Shown here piece by piece: positions 42,481-54,277 of a stretch of DNA of 64,000 bases. How positions within the stretch are numbered: position 1 is the first letter of the stretch; each line of letters opens with the position of its first letter. The translations under genes were made by a program, and so were the position numbers. Location: positions 111,794,611 through 111,858,610 of the forward strand of contig OZ038379.1 of the NCBI GenBank assembly GCA_964036045.1. The letters are read 5' to 3'. A model generated the notes under the pieces. It was given only the letters and a program-made list of their open reading frames with translations, was not told the DNA's origin and made no database searches. The DNA is from Eutreptiella sp. 'Long Island Sound 2002' (taxonomy: Eukaryota > Euglenozoa > Euglenophyceae > Eutreptiales > Eutreptiaceae).

Positions 42481-44212
42481 AGCACCCCCCCCCGTAGGCG
42501 TCACCAGCATCCCCTCCACCAATTGCGTCGCCCACAGTGCCCCAGCCTAACCCACTGCGCCTTCGGCGCACACATACCCGACACCCACACAAATCAACCA
42601 CGCCCACACTGCCCACCACCCCATCAACCCTAGCCAAGAACACACCCACACGCACGCCCACGCCCGGCCACGCCACCCAGGCACTACCCAGGAGCCGCGA
42701 CCACCCACGCAAGCGCCACGCCACCACTGCCGCCAACCACCCGCCGTCAGCGCCCCCCGGACCGGCGCCCTGGGAACCAGAAGCCTGGGGGCCGGCGCAC
42801 ACACAGGGAACCCAGAGCGCAACAGCCACCCGACCCCCGTCTTCCACGACACCCACGCCCAGACCGGCGCCGGCACCGGCACACACCCACACCCACGTAC
42901 AGCACCCCAGCCACCCCCCCCAAAAAAACAAAAAACAAAACAGAGCCAAACAAGCCAGCGAAAAGAGAGGAGCAAGGGAAAGGCAGAGGAAGAGACCGCG
43001 GGGAGAGCAGAAGGCAAACACGCAAGCCCACACACGCCCCCCCCCCCCCAGCCAACCCGACCCCGCATGTCCCGCACCCTCCCAGGAACCGCCAAGCCCA
43101 AGACCACCCCCCAAGCACCACCACAACAGACCACCATGAGGAGCCGCCGAGGACGACACACGACACACCGCTGCCAACCACACGGACGACACCGACACAA
43201 GCCCCACCCCCACAACCCGTCGCACCCACCGCTGCGGCGCCCCAACACACAATGGTGCCCCCATGGATGCGGTACACCCCAAAAACCCCCTTCAGCCAGC
43301 CTACCAGAGACCACCACGGGACGCACCAAGGGGACACCGCGGAAGACCCACCGACAGTGCGGCCCCGACACCCGCTACCCGCCGGCAGCCTACCACAGGC
43401 CCACCCTACACCCGAGCAAATAGCCCCCCCCCCACCGTGGAAACGATACACCCCAGCCACACACCGCCACTCACCGCCCGCGGGCACCTCACCGGGGCCA
43501 CAGCACGCCCAAGATGCCGCGACCCACCGACCTGCGGACCCCGCAAACGCAGTAGCCCGCGCGTGGCCCATACACGGCGCTCCCAGCACCACTGGGCCCA
43601 CTCAACGGTGGGCCGACACCTCCAAGCACCACACGACCACACCCCTTTAGGTGCCACACTCCAGTCCCGCACACCCCGCCCCAGGGGACCCCAGGCCCCA
43701 CGCCACACCGACCCCGCACGGCCCACGTACTGAAACACGCCAGGAGGACGATCTAGAGACCGCGCGGGGCTGCCCCACACCGCCAGAGGACAAACCACGG
43801 GCGACAACCCACCCCACCAGACCTGGACACGGTGCCCCTCCCCCCCAACGGGAAGGCCACCACACAAAACAACACCACCATACCACACCGCACCCCCCCG
43901 GGGACACGGGACACCACAGCCCACCAACACAGGAACAAAGCCGCGCCACGCCGACTCCGCACCCCACCCCGGCGGCACCACCCCTCGAAACCCCGCACAA
44001 GTCACGCCAGCTCAACGCCCACCACCGGCCACAACCCGAACCGCACACAGGGGCAAAACCACCGGCCAGGACAGCCACCAGCAAGCATTCACACACCACA
44101 ACCACGCCACACGGCGCGCTTCCCCGGACACCGGCGCACGACCTCGCACCGGCCGCCCCACGTGCCCCGAACACCAGCATCACACGCCCACTGTGCCATG
44201 AAGCAGCACCCC
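42481..44212. other. A/C-rich low-complexity region upstream of the LINE ORF1
   Basis: Strong strand asymmetry (C and A on the plus strand). An A-rich stretch at 42,927-42,955 resembles the A-rich LINE tail at 58.42 kb. It could mark the 3' end of an older element with the LINE 5' region starting to its right (inference). Long open frames on both strands are composition-driven. The true 5' end of the LINE probably lies in this interval. Confidence 0.4.
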
Positions 44213-44905
44213 AACACGTGAACACACACGATGACCCCATGGCCCTGGACATTGACAGCCTGCTAGAGCTGGAACTCCAACACACGGAGGACACGGAGCA
44301 TCATATGGACCTCACCCCGCCGGAGCTCGAGCCCGCAGCAAGCGGCCCCGCGGACTCCAGCCCGCAAAATGCCCCCCCGCGCCCCCCCCCCCGCGAGCGG
44401 GCGCCCTGGACGCACCTGTCCAACGCCCTGCGGCGCCACGACCCCACCCACGAAGCCAGCAAAGGGCCCGCTGAGTACCGGGCGTCCCTCGAGCACGACC
44501 TGCCTGACGCCACAGGGCCGGGACTCCAGGGGTACACCACCGCCCCCCCCCCCTCCAGGCACCCCCACACAAGAATGGGAGGACGAGTACGCCGTCGACG
44601 TCACCGACATGGCGGCATACGTGGAAAGCGTGGAGGACCCGGAGCAAGACACCGTCCTCAGCCTCCCCGCCTACCACAGCTGGAGATGGGGCCACCAGGT
44701 CACCCTCCACCGACCGCAGGACGGGCCCCACCAGTGGTCCCCAGAGCAAACGGCGAAGTGGGACATCGTCCTCAAACTCACCCCCGAGGGCTTCTACATC
44801 CTCACGCACAGCAGATTACCCGACGCAACACCCAATGCACAGGCGCTGCCGCTGGCCCAGCCCCAGGAGGAACGACGCGGACGCATCCCCCAGGGACGAA
44901 TGTAA
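44213..44905 (+). pseudogene. LINE ORF1, N-terminal part
   Basis: Likely opens at Met-Ala-Leu-Asp-Ile-Asp-Ser-Leu-Leu-Glu-Leu-Glu-Leu (ATG near 44,239). It runs acidic and Pro-rich to an 11-base C run at 44,543-44,553, where the protein-like reading moves from one plus frame to the next (Glu-Trp-Glu-Asp-Glu-Tyr-Ala-Val-Asp-Val). It then moves again near 44,870 into the frame of the next entry. Homopolymer slippage, in the genome or in sequencing, explains the first shift. No known domain is recognised. Confidence 0.55.
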
Positions 44906-47900
44906 TTGGGACCCCCCCACAGCCACCACCGAACGCATGCCGCACCGGCTCACCAAACGTCACCTCCCCCACACCTACCATGCCACAAACGACTCGCGGG
45001 GACGCCGCACACTGCCCTTGCAGTGGGCATCACCCGAAGGCACCTTCACGTGGGGGGAAATCCTCCCCGGCGCCGTGGCGCTCACGTACCTGTGGCTCCG
45101 GGACGCGGAGACGCACACGCAGCCCCCCGGCACGCACCTCCTCCTCACCCTAGAGGGAGAGGCCGCCGTCGAAAACGTCCACACAGCGGAGGGAGAGGAC
45201 TACGTGACGGCGAACGCAGACACCGCAGTATGGCTGCATGCTCACAAGCACACCACACCCCCCACCGTAGTACCGGGGTCACACCCCTGGCACGTGGTCA
45301 TCGTGCGACTGCCCACAGGGGCAGACACAGGAAGCGCCCAACAGGGATGGGCGGACAGATGGGGACACGTGTGCGCCTCCCTGCACGAAGGGCTGCACAG
45401 ACCCTCCCTCACCAGTCACACCCTCGAGCCGGCCCCTACCACGGCCGGATCCCACACCGGGGCGGCCCCCCCCACCGGAGTCTGGGCCTACACGCGCACC
45501 CTCCACCGCGAGGCAGCGGAAGCCCTCAAGACCGCCATCTCCAACCACCAGGGCCTCGTGCACACCCCCCACGATAACACACAAAAGGGCTACACCCTAT
45601 GGTGGCACCACCCCGCACCAGAAGGGGGCCTGCAGCCACCGGCAGACCAGCCTGGCATCGGCCCAGACCTCACAGCGATCGCCCACGCCGTCGCCGCCAT
45701 GGCCCAGCAAGTCTGGGCACCACCCCAGTGGGCACCTTCCATCATCAAGGAAACGGCGGCACGCCACAACCCAGCTTTCGCACACTTCCGGGGACGCCCC
45801 ATTCATCCCACCCTACCGGACCTCGACCTCCCTGCCCACGATGCGTGGGCAGTCCACATCCTCGTGCCCCACGACACCGCACCCAAAACGGGGGACGCGA
45901 CGGCACGCATCACCAAACAACTCCCCAATACCGCACTCCACTACGACATACCAACGCCAAACGTCATCGTCACCCACAACACGGGTCGCGACCACTACTA
46001 CCTCCAGGCCACACATGAGCGCTCTCCCGTAACCATAAACACCCTCACCACCTACCCTGGCCTCCAGCCACCGCAACACCACCCGCGCCCGGCATGGAAG
46101 CATCCACTACACGTCGCCCCGACCCCGCGCAAAAGACCCACCCACCACGCGCCCCCTCCCGCCGAAAGCACCGCCCTCCACACCGCCCGCAGACGGGCCG
46201 CGGCACACCACCAAAACCAGCTGCTCCCACGCATTAACGCTGGAACCGCCACCATCACCGAGGCCACCCACAAAAGCACCTTGAACCTACTGGCCCGCAA
46301 GCTACGCCCCAAAATGGCACTGGAGGACACACTCTGGATATACTATGGCGAAAGCCGCACGGCACGGGTGGCGGACCTCCGCACCATCATCCCCCGCCAC
46401 ATCCAGCGCGCGGTAGGGCCCTTCTCCGTGTACGCGGTACCGCACCCCATAACAGCCCAATGCACCCACTGCAACCCTCGGTGCGCGCTACCATGCGCAG
46501 GCGCTCTGCAGCAACCCCTGCCCACCCCTACCTACAGGGGGGGCATATACCTCGGCACGATACCCGGGGACCCACACCCCTACCTCCAGCCCGCAGCGGA
46601 CCGCCACCACGCCATACCGCTACACCTTGTCGAGCACCTGGCGGTTGGACCATCCCCCTTCCAGAAGCGCCCCCCCCACACCCCATCCGACGGACGCCCG
46701 CCAGATGAGCCGACGCACGCCACACCTGGACCCAAACGCGCCATCGCACTCCTCACCCTAAAGGCGGAAGCCACCATCCCCCGAGACCTGGAGTGGGAAA
46801 ACCACCTCATGGTGGAAGGGCTGACGGAACACGTCCTGATCGCAGCCATGTTTGCCACGGCGTCCGCCTGCCGCCTCTGGGAGGACCGCCCCTCCCCACT
46901 TCTAGCCCAAGCAGCGCAGGACGCCCCCGACACGGGCCCCACTGCCGAGGACATCCACCAAATCCTCAAAATGCGAGCACCCCCGATGACCCACCCTGCG
47001 GTTCGCCCCATCCGGCTCGTCAGCTGGGACGCCATGGACGCCCCCCCGACCACCACGGGTGTCCACATCCTCAAACACCAGGACACCTGGTGGACGGTGG
47101 AATGGGACCACCACGGCAAAGTCAGACGGGTAACAGCACACACCCCCGACGACGAAGTCCCGCCCCCACCACGCGGAGGAGACCGCTTGTGACTCGCCGC
47201 AAGCATCCCCCACGCCCCAGAGGCAGCCTGGGAAGCGCTGCACTACGCCCTCTACTGGGCACAGGGGGCGCCAGAAAGCCCCCTCCCCCCGGAACGCACC
47301 CCAGCGTGGACACGCCACGCCACCCGCTACACGGCCCACATGCGCCGCCACGGGGCAGGCACCGGGCACCGGCTCCTCACCTGGCCCACAGACCCGCCCG
47401 ACGCCCTGCAGGAGGCCGAGGAAGTGCTTGGCCTCATGACCAAGCAAGTGTTCCAGCTGAAGGACCCCGTCCCCACGTCCAAGCCCGACGTCCCAGCCGC
47501 CCGCGAACACCCCATGTTTGCACCGGGCCACGCACCCGTACAGCAGCCCCAGGGCACACCTCCCCAACAACCCGCTGCCCGGCGCCGCCAAGGTGCGCAG
47601 AAGTGCAAGGCCCCCGCACAGGCCAAACCCGCGCCAAAGCCAAGAGCCAAGTCGAAGAGCTGGACCAAAGAGGAAGCCGCTGCCCTGTATCCCGAATACG
47701 CCATCGGTACCCGGGTGCAGTTGATATGGGCCGCAGGGGAGGTCAAGCACCGGTACCTCGTCACCGGGGAGCACCAGGGGTTCAAGATCCACGTCAAGTG
47801 GGACCCGGCCACCCCCAACGACAAGAAGGTGGGGCGCACCATCGAACTGTGGCGAGACCGAACCAGTCGTGAGATGGTCTGCATGCAGCTGTGCACCCCC

Positions 47901-48029
47901 GACACGGAGCACCTCACCGGCACCGAGTACACGGGCGAAGTCCACAATGCATGGGCCCTACCCCAGCCAGAGAAGCGGAATCGCAAGGCACCCGCAGCTC
48001 AGGGCGTCACCGACCTCCTCGACGCCTGA
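44870..48029 (+). pseudogene. LINE ORF1, main part, unknown function
   Basis: One plus frame, stopped by TGA at 47,190 and 48,027. Residue content is rich in His, Pro, Thr and Ala. A region near 45,070-45,320 (Gly-Glu-Ala-Ala-Val-Glu-Asn-Val, then Val-Pro-Gly-Ser-His-Pro-Trp-His-Val-Val-Ile-Val) has alternating hydrophobics like a cupin beta-barrel, but this is only a suggestion. Two Cys pairs (Cys-Thr-His-Cys and Cys-Ala-Leu-Pro-Cys) lie near 46,460-46,500. Between the stops is an Ala/Pro/Lys-rich linker and a beta-rich segment with Ile-Gly-Thr-Arg-Val-Gln-Leu-Ile-Trp near 47,705. In LINEs ORF1 usually binds element RNA; no canonical RRM or CCHC is visible here. Confidence 0.6.
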
Positions 48030-51000
48030 CGGGGCCAGGGCTGGACACGGCCCGCTCCCCGCACTACCGGTCCCCAGAAACCGGCACCTGCGGAAGCCCA
48101 CGCCCGCATCAACATCCTCAACGATCCCGCGGTCACCTACGACCCTACCAAGGCCGCCACACTGCAAGCCATGCCCGGGCCGCACCCCCAAGGCGCAGAC
48201 CTCCTGCGTTTCCTGGAGCAAGCCCTCCGCAGAGCGGACCAACCCGAACCAGCACCGATCCTGGACCCGGAGGGGAACAAATATCACGCCCACTGGGAAC
48301 GGGGGGTGCCCCTCTACCACAAGACGTCGGTCACGGTGCATGCCCAGCCCGACCTCGGGGGGGATGGTCGCCTCTGGGCGTACGAGTGCGTGGGGCCCGG
48401 ATGGCAGCTAAACGTGCTACTCAACCACGTCCCATTCGGGGAGGAGACCAAGGACTTCCTGGACACCCTGAGCCTGGCGTACCGCCGACTCTCCCTCCTG
48501 GCACCCACCATCATCATAGGCGACCTAAACGCCGCCCCCACCGATGACAACCGCACCGGCCCACACACAGCCACCGACACAGCTGTCCGGGACGCCATGC
48601 ACCAACTTGGCCTCACCGACCTCACGGCAGGACTCACAGGCACATCCTCCCATTACCCCCACCAAGCCGGCACCCACCCATCCCGCATCGACATGTGCTA
48701 CAGGGACCCAACCACGGTGCGCGTCAACGAAGCAGCCTACGGGGACCTCCCGCCCACAGGCACGGGCCACCGACCCCTCTACATCGACCTCATCATCCCC
48801 AACCTACCCCCACCCGCGGCCACCCTGCAAGACGACACCCTCCCACCCAAACTGCAGTTCCCGGCCGAGGACGACCACGGCGCCTGGCACAGGTATAACA
48901 GGGCCCTACACGCCATCCTGTGCCGCCCAGATGCACCGACACTCACCACCGCCATGCGCCGGGCGGCACAAGCATGCGGCATGGAGCGTGACACCAACCA
49001 CACGGGAGCACCACCAGACCTCACCCTCCAACAACTCTTCCATGACATCTGGAGCACGAAAGAGGAACTCGCCACCCTGCTACGCCCCAGCACACCGGAG
49101 GCACAAGACCGGGACGCCCACCTCCGTGCGCTCCTCGCCAACCGCCGCCACCAACTCCAGGAATGGCACGCCCACCGCATAGCGGCCTCAGCCGGGGAAC
49201 GCGAAGGATACGGCAGAAACGACACGCCGTACAAGTCCCTACGGTACGTCAGCCGCATCCTGGAGGACACGGGGCGCCGTACCATCCACGCGGTGCGCAC
49301 CCCCGAAGGAGGCCTCACCAATAACCCCGACGCCGTCGTCCAGGCAGTCCTGGACAGCTTCCGGGCACAACACAGGGACGCCCTCCCCGAGCTCGACCCC
49401 CACACCAGAAACACCATCCGCCAGCATGTGCCCAGGGTCTTCAACCGGGAACAGCGGCGCACCATCGAACACGACCCCTTCAGCATCTCAGAACTGCAAC
49501 GCGCTCTAGACCGCCTGAAGAAAGGGGTCGTGCCCGGCGTCGACGGTTTGCCGGCCGAAGCGTACCAACGCCTCACCCTGCCCGTCAAACGCCGCGTGGC
49601 AGCCCGCCTGTGGGACATCGTCACGGGCGCCACGCCCATCCCCCCTGAGTGGGCCAACCTGGTCCACCCCCTCTACAAAAAGGGGGACTGGGCGCAGCCG
49701 GGGAACTGGCGGCCCATAGTCTGCGCCACCACCGAGGTCAAGCTGGTGTGGACGCTCATCCTAGGCCGCATCGCGCCGGCGGTCTTCGCCCACGTGACCG
49801 CCAGCATGTGGGGAGCCATGGCCGGCAGGTCCCCCCACGGGGCCATCTTCCTCCAGGACACCGCACTGGACATGAACCCCTACGAGATGATTATCGCCTC
49901 CCTCGATGTCCAAGGCGCGTTCCCCCACGCCCCACACCGGCTCGTCACGGAGGTATGGGATGCCATGGGCCACCCATTCCTATCCTTCATGACCGGGTAA
50001 ATCCAGACCCGACTCTACGCCGTCATCACAGCCGCAGGCCTCACCTTCTGGACCGGCACAGACAGCGAGGTCCCGCAGGGAGGCGCCGAAGGCCCCTTCC
50101 TCTACCTCCTCGTCACCCTGCCACTGGCATTCGAGCTAGCACGGGTATACCCGGGGTACGCCCCATACCTGCTACGGTCCCCCCTCATCAACTTCGCGGA
50201 CGACAACCTCCTAACTACGGCCACCCGCCACCGAGACCCTGAGAACGCAGGGCTACCAACGACCACCGAGCAAGCGTCCGCCATTCTCCAACTCACCACA
50301 ACCTACCTGGACGCCCATCAGCTCCTAGTGCACCCCCGCAAATCGGTCGGGCTGGCCAACGCCAGGACCCCCACCCCCCACATCCGGAAAGGCGAACCCC
50401 TACACCTGGAACACACCACAGTCCACCTGGGAGTCACACAGGCCACGCGGCACCACCACATCACACTCCCAAGCAAGCTAGAAGAGCGCCTCGCCCGGCT
50501 ACCCGAAATTGCCAGGAGGGACCTCCTGTCTACGCAGGGCCTGGCGTACTTCATGGAAGCGGTGCTCAACGCGGCCATCAGGTACCCAGCCCTGCACCTC
50601 CCGCGCCCCCAAGACGCCCTACGCCACGCTCGACAGCAAGTGACGAAGGCATGGGCGCAACACGGAGGCTGGCCCACGTCTTTCCCCAAGGAGGCCATGA
50701 TGGCCCACCGGCGCTACTACAGAGACAATACAGGCGCCCTGGTCGACATGGCCTATGCCAAACACACAGCGCATCTCCTACACAGGGTGACACACAACCA
50801 ACAACCCGAAGTTCGCGAGGCCGCAGCCATACGCATAAAAGAAGCGTGATGGGCCCGCAACACCTGCCCCCGTTGGATACTGGCGCAACACGGCGTCTCC
50901 ACCTCCGTGGGCACTGGCATCTTGGCCCAGCTACAACTCCTCCTACCGCACCACACACACGCCATCCTGATAAACCACCACTGCGATCAACAAGGGCCAC

Positions 51001-53333
51001 TCGTGGCCCCACACACCGACATCCACCGACACCCGGCAGGCGAGGTGGACACCCTGCGCCTCGTGGGGGCCACCGTCACCATATTGTGTATATCCCCCCC
51101 ACACAGATGAAGATCATGGCCTAATGCAACGCCCACCACGCCCCGTTCCTTTCCGACCCACAATGGCCAGCACGCCACGTCTTCCAAGCGTACCTCCGCG
51201 CATGTGCTACAAAGGCAGGGCGCGACATGGCGGGGCCCAAGGAGATCGACACGGCGTAGACAGCCCTCCAGCGCCAGCACCCCCGGCCCCGCCTGAGCGA
51301 GCACAAGACCCCCAAAGACAGCGGCACGACGCAGGAGGAGCCCACCCCGTCAGCCGAAGGTTGGACAGCACCCACCATCCTGCTACTAGCACCAAACAGC
51401 AACAAACATGCTACCCGCACTGTCCAGCGACACCATGCCCCCTGGTCCATCCCCAAACACAATGCAGCGGAGACCGATGTACCACCAGTCAGACACAGTG
51501 ACAAGGGCATACCGCGCACGTGCTGGCACTGCGGCCCGGCAGCCCTCGACACTCCGTGGCACCTGCTACACCTCATCTCCCCCCACTACCACACCCCCAC
51601 CGCCGACCAGCAGGCATGGCTCTCCCCCGGGTTTCACACGGTACCCCTAGACCACCCGGCATACGTAGCCTGGACCCGAACACCCACGGCGACATGGACG
51701 TTCACCAACGAGCGGGCAGACCCGGACAGCGTGGCCATAGAGTACGACCGCTGCGACCCGCACCGCGCAGGACCTCAGGAAGCACCCATGCGCCCCCTAC
51801 AGCACAAATGCCCCACCCTCCGCGGCGACAAGGACGACAAGGAGGGGCGACAGACCATCACGTGCCAGAAGTTCCACCCCAATACGGGATACCTCTTCCA
51901 CCTGATGTACGCGTATATCACCCAGGGGCGCCCAGACAGGGGCCTCCTCCGCCTCACCCCACGAGCCAAGGCCATCATCACCCAGGGGATAGGTGTCTAT
52001 GCAGCGCCACTACTGCAACCAGCGCAAATCACCGCCAGAACCGCCCAGGGGAACCCCATGTACGTCTATCACCCCACAGCAATTGCCTGCCTACCCATAC
52101 CCAAGGCCACCGACATCATCTATTTAACTGACGCATCCGGCACCCAGCAACGCACCCCCACAGTCGCTTGCGCCTCCGTGCGCATCACCCGGCACGCGGA
52201 CGGCCTCGATCTTTGGGGAGTCCTCCCACGGCGAACTGCGCACCATGGCAGACGCCGTCACCGCCACACCGCCATTAACGACGATCCGGCCCCGCAACAT
52301 CTGGGTAGTCGTGGACGCCACGGTCGACATCCACCTCACCAGGCGCCTTGCGGACCTGCCTCTCCACAAAGCACTCGAGTCCGGCCTCACCACACAAGCG
52401 TTGGGACTATGGATGGCCTTCAAGGGCATGCAGCCCCAGGACGCCCTACACATCGTCAAACAGGAGTCACACCGCTACGCATACGGCAATCGACGCGCAG
52501 ACACGCAGGCCAAACACCAGAACACCAACCACGCCCCAGGGCTCGAACACGTGCGACTGGACACCCCACACCACAGCAACCTGCAGCACCTGCCCCCGAT
52601 ACCCCCGGCAACACAGCCCCCCCAATGGATGCCCGAGGACACGCCGTACCCGGATGGAGACAAGCAGTACCACTACCCCACACCCATCCAGCAACCGGCC
52701 ACCACACTGGGCCACCCAGCGAACACCGAACTCCTCCGACGCCTCGAAGACTCCGTCCACACCCCCCTCTACTACTCCGCCCTGCGCCCGGATAGCCTCC
52801 CAGCACACCTACAAAAGCCCCGACTCCAACTCGCCCTCGAACAGCTTCCCCTCCTCACCCGATAACACCGATGGTATGCGCGCCGCTCGATCCACGCCCC
52901 CGCAGGATACACCAAATGCATCTGCAGCCACACGGAAGAAGAAACCTGGGACCACTTCAAGGTGTGCCCCCTGTACAGAGGACTGGACACCCTTACAGAC
53001 TGGAACCCAACCCACACCATCGCACAGCACGCCGGATGGCTGGCGCAGTCCCCGGCAACCCAGCAACTCACCACCATCCTCAAGCAGACGGAGGTACTCG
53101 AGGCGGTCCGCAGGGGACTCGTCCCCACTGCCGTCTACACCTTGCTACGCACCCACGCGGAGGACCCCCAGGCCACGGCGGCGCACATGCAGCGGACGGC
53201 CGTTGCCAAGATGGCGGAGCAGCTCACATACCGCACCCAAAGATACCTGCAGCATGCAGCAACCCTGCCCCCAACAGACCAAGCCGACCTCCTCAAACTC
53301 CTGTTCTACGGACCACGAGAACCTACCCCGTGA
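48030..53333 (+). pseudogene. LINE pol: endonuclease, reverse transcriptase, RNase H, zinc finger
   Basis: Endonuclease C-terminal half: Ile-Gly-Asp-Leu-Asn (Asp 48,522), Ser-Arg-Ile-Asp (Asp 48,690) and Gly-His-Arg-Pro (His 48,768). RT: Gly-Val-Asp-Gly-Leu-Pro-Ala-Glu near 49,538, Asn-Trp-Arg-Pro-Ile near 49,705, Leu-Asp-Val-Gln-Gly-Ala-Phe (Asp 49,905) and Phe-Ala-Asp-Asp (Asps 50,199 and 50,202). RNase H: Thr-Asp-Ala-Ser-Gly near 52,130, Gly-Glu-Leu-Arg near 52,222, Val-Val-Asp-Ala near 52,308 and Gly-Asn-Arg-Arg-Ala-Asp near 52,485. A Cys-x-Cys-x9-His-x3-Cys finger sits at 52,918-52,967. In-frame stops fall at 49,998, 50,847, 51,108 and 52,863, plus frame changes between 51.1 and 52.25 kb. 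This is the target-primed reverse transcription enzyme; all RT and RNase H catalytic residues are retained. Confidence 0.9.
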
Positions 53334-54277
53334 CATACCAACACGGAACCCCCACCACGTCTACACACCGTCCACCGAGCACAGCACTGGCACAGCACAC
53401 ACGGGCACCACAGGCACCGCACATACTCCTACCAGCATGCGCGCGCCACCAGCCCCCATCCCCCCGCGCCGCCGTCCGTCCACAGGTACCACCAACCGCC
53501 AGCCACCGCATGTCCCCTCTGCGTTCGCAAGCGGCTACCACAGACAGCCCTGCCCTGCAACCCAGACCACTGGGTCTGCCTGGGAGCCGCGCACCGCCTC
53601 ACCCACTGCCCCCACTGCGGGGACCTCAACCCCAACCACCGCGAGCGGCCCGCGGCCCCAGCCGCAACCCCCCCCCCGCCAGCCACCCCAGCTTCCTCGG
53701 GTTCCTCACCAACACCCTCCAGGACCACCTGGGAGGGTACTACGTGGCGGACGCGGCGGACCACGCATGGACCATAGCCGTGGCCACGGGCAGCACACCC
53801 CTGCCCCCCCACAGCCCACCCCTACGCCACAGCGGAGGCGGCTTGAACGTGGCGGCCCGCCACATCCTCCTCGCCCTATACCTCCACCACTGTGACCTAC
53901 ACCTCCCAGACCCACAACTCCCGGCCCTTCAAGCGGCAGCCCTGACGCCAGAAGCGTGGGCCGACACGGCACCAGAGGAGATAGCAGCCTACCTCCGAAT
54001 CACTTGCCGCCGGTTCAACAACGCCCTCTGCCGACGGAAGGGAACACCTTACCCACTCAGCGCACTCCTCTACCCGGCACACCACCCCCACCCCGCACAA
54101 CAGAAGCCCCCGGAGGGCTGGGCGTCTTTTCGGGACGCCCACCTGGCCGCCCCCGACGAGGCGACCGCCACACGGATGGGCCTCACGGACCAGGAAACCT
54201 ACGTCAGAGGCCTCAAGACGAGCCTCCAAGAGGCACACCGCTGGCACGCCCACTCCCCGTCGCCCTCACGGGGATAG
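53334..54277 (+). pseudogene. RING-like Cys/His cluster and C-terminal domain downstream of LINE pol
   Basis: After the TGA at 53,331 the same frame carries Cys-x2-Cys-x11-Cys-x3-His-x2-Cys-x4-His-x4-Cys-x2-Cys at 53,511-53,618. The spacing resembles RING or other treble-clef zinc fingers, with one ligand displaced. At a 10-base C run (53,668-53,677) the reading moves to another frame. That frame encodes about 190 balanced residues to 54,277: Leu-Thr-Asn-Thr-Leu-Gln-Asp-His near 53,705, Ala-Ala-Arg-His-Ile-Leu-Leu-Ala-Leu-Tyr near 53,850 and an Ala/Glu/Arg-rich end. I recognise no family for the latter. It may be a pol extension or a separate protein. Confidence 0.55.

Noticed and set aside
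42389-43601. Minus-strand frames rich in Gly, Val, Trp and Cys opposite the A/C-rich region
   Set aside because: Composition is that of an antisense shadow of CAC/CCA-rich DNA; boundaries are set only by chance stops.
47190-53333. Stop-codon reassignment (TGA/TAA read as sense) in the LINE
   Set aside because: Conserved Trp, Arg and Gln positions use standard codons and the stops are few and irregular, so mutation is the simpler explanation.
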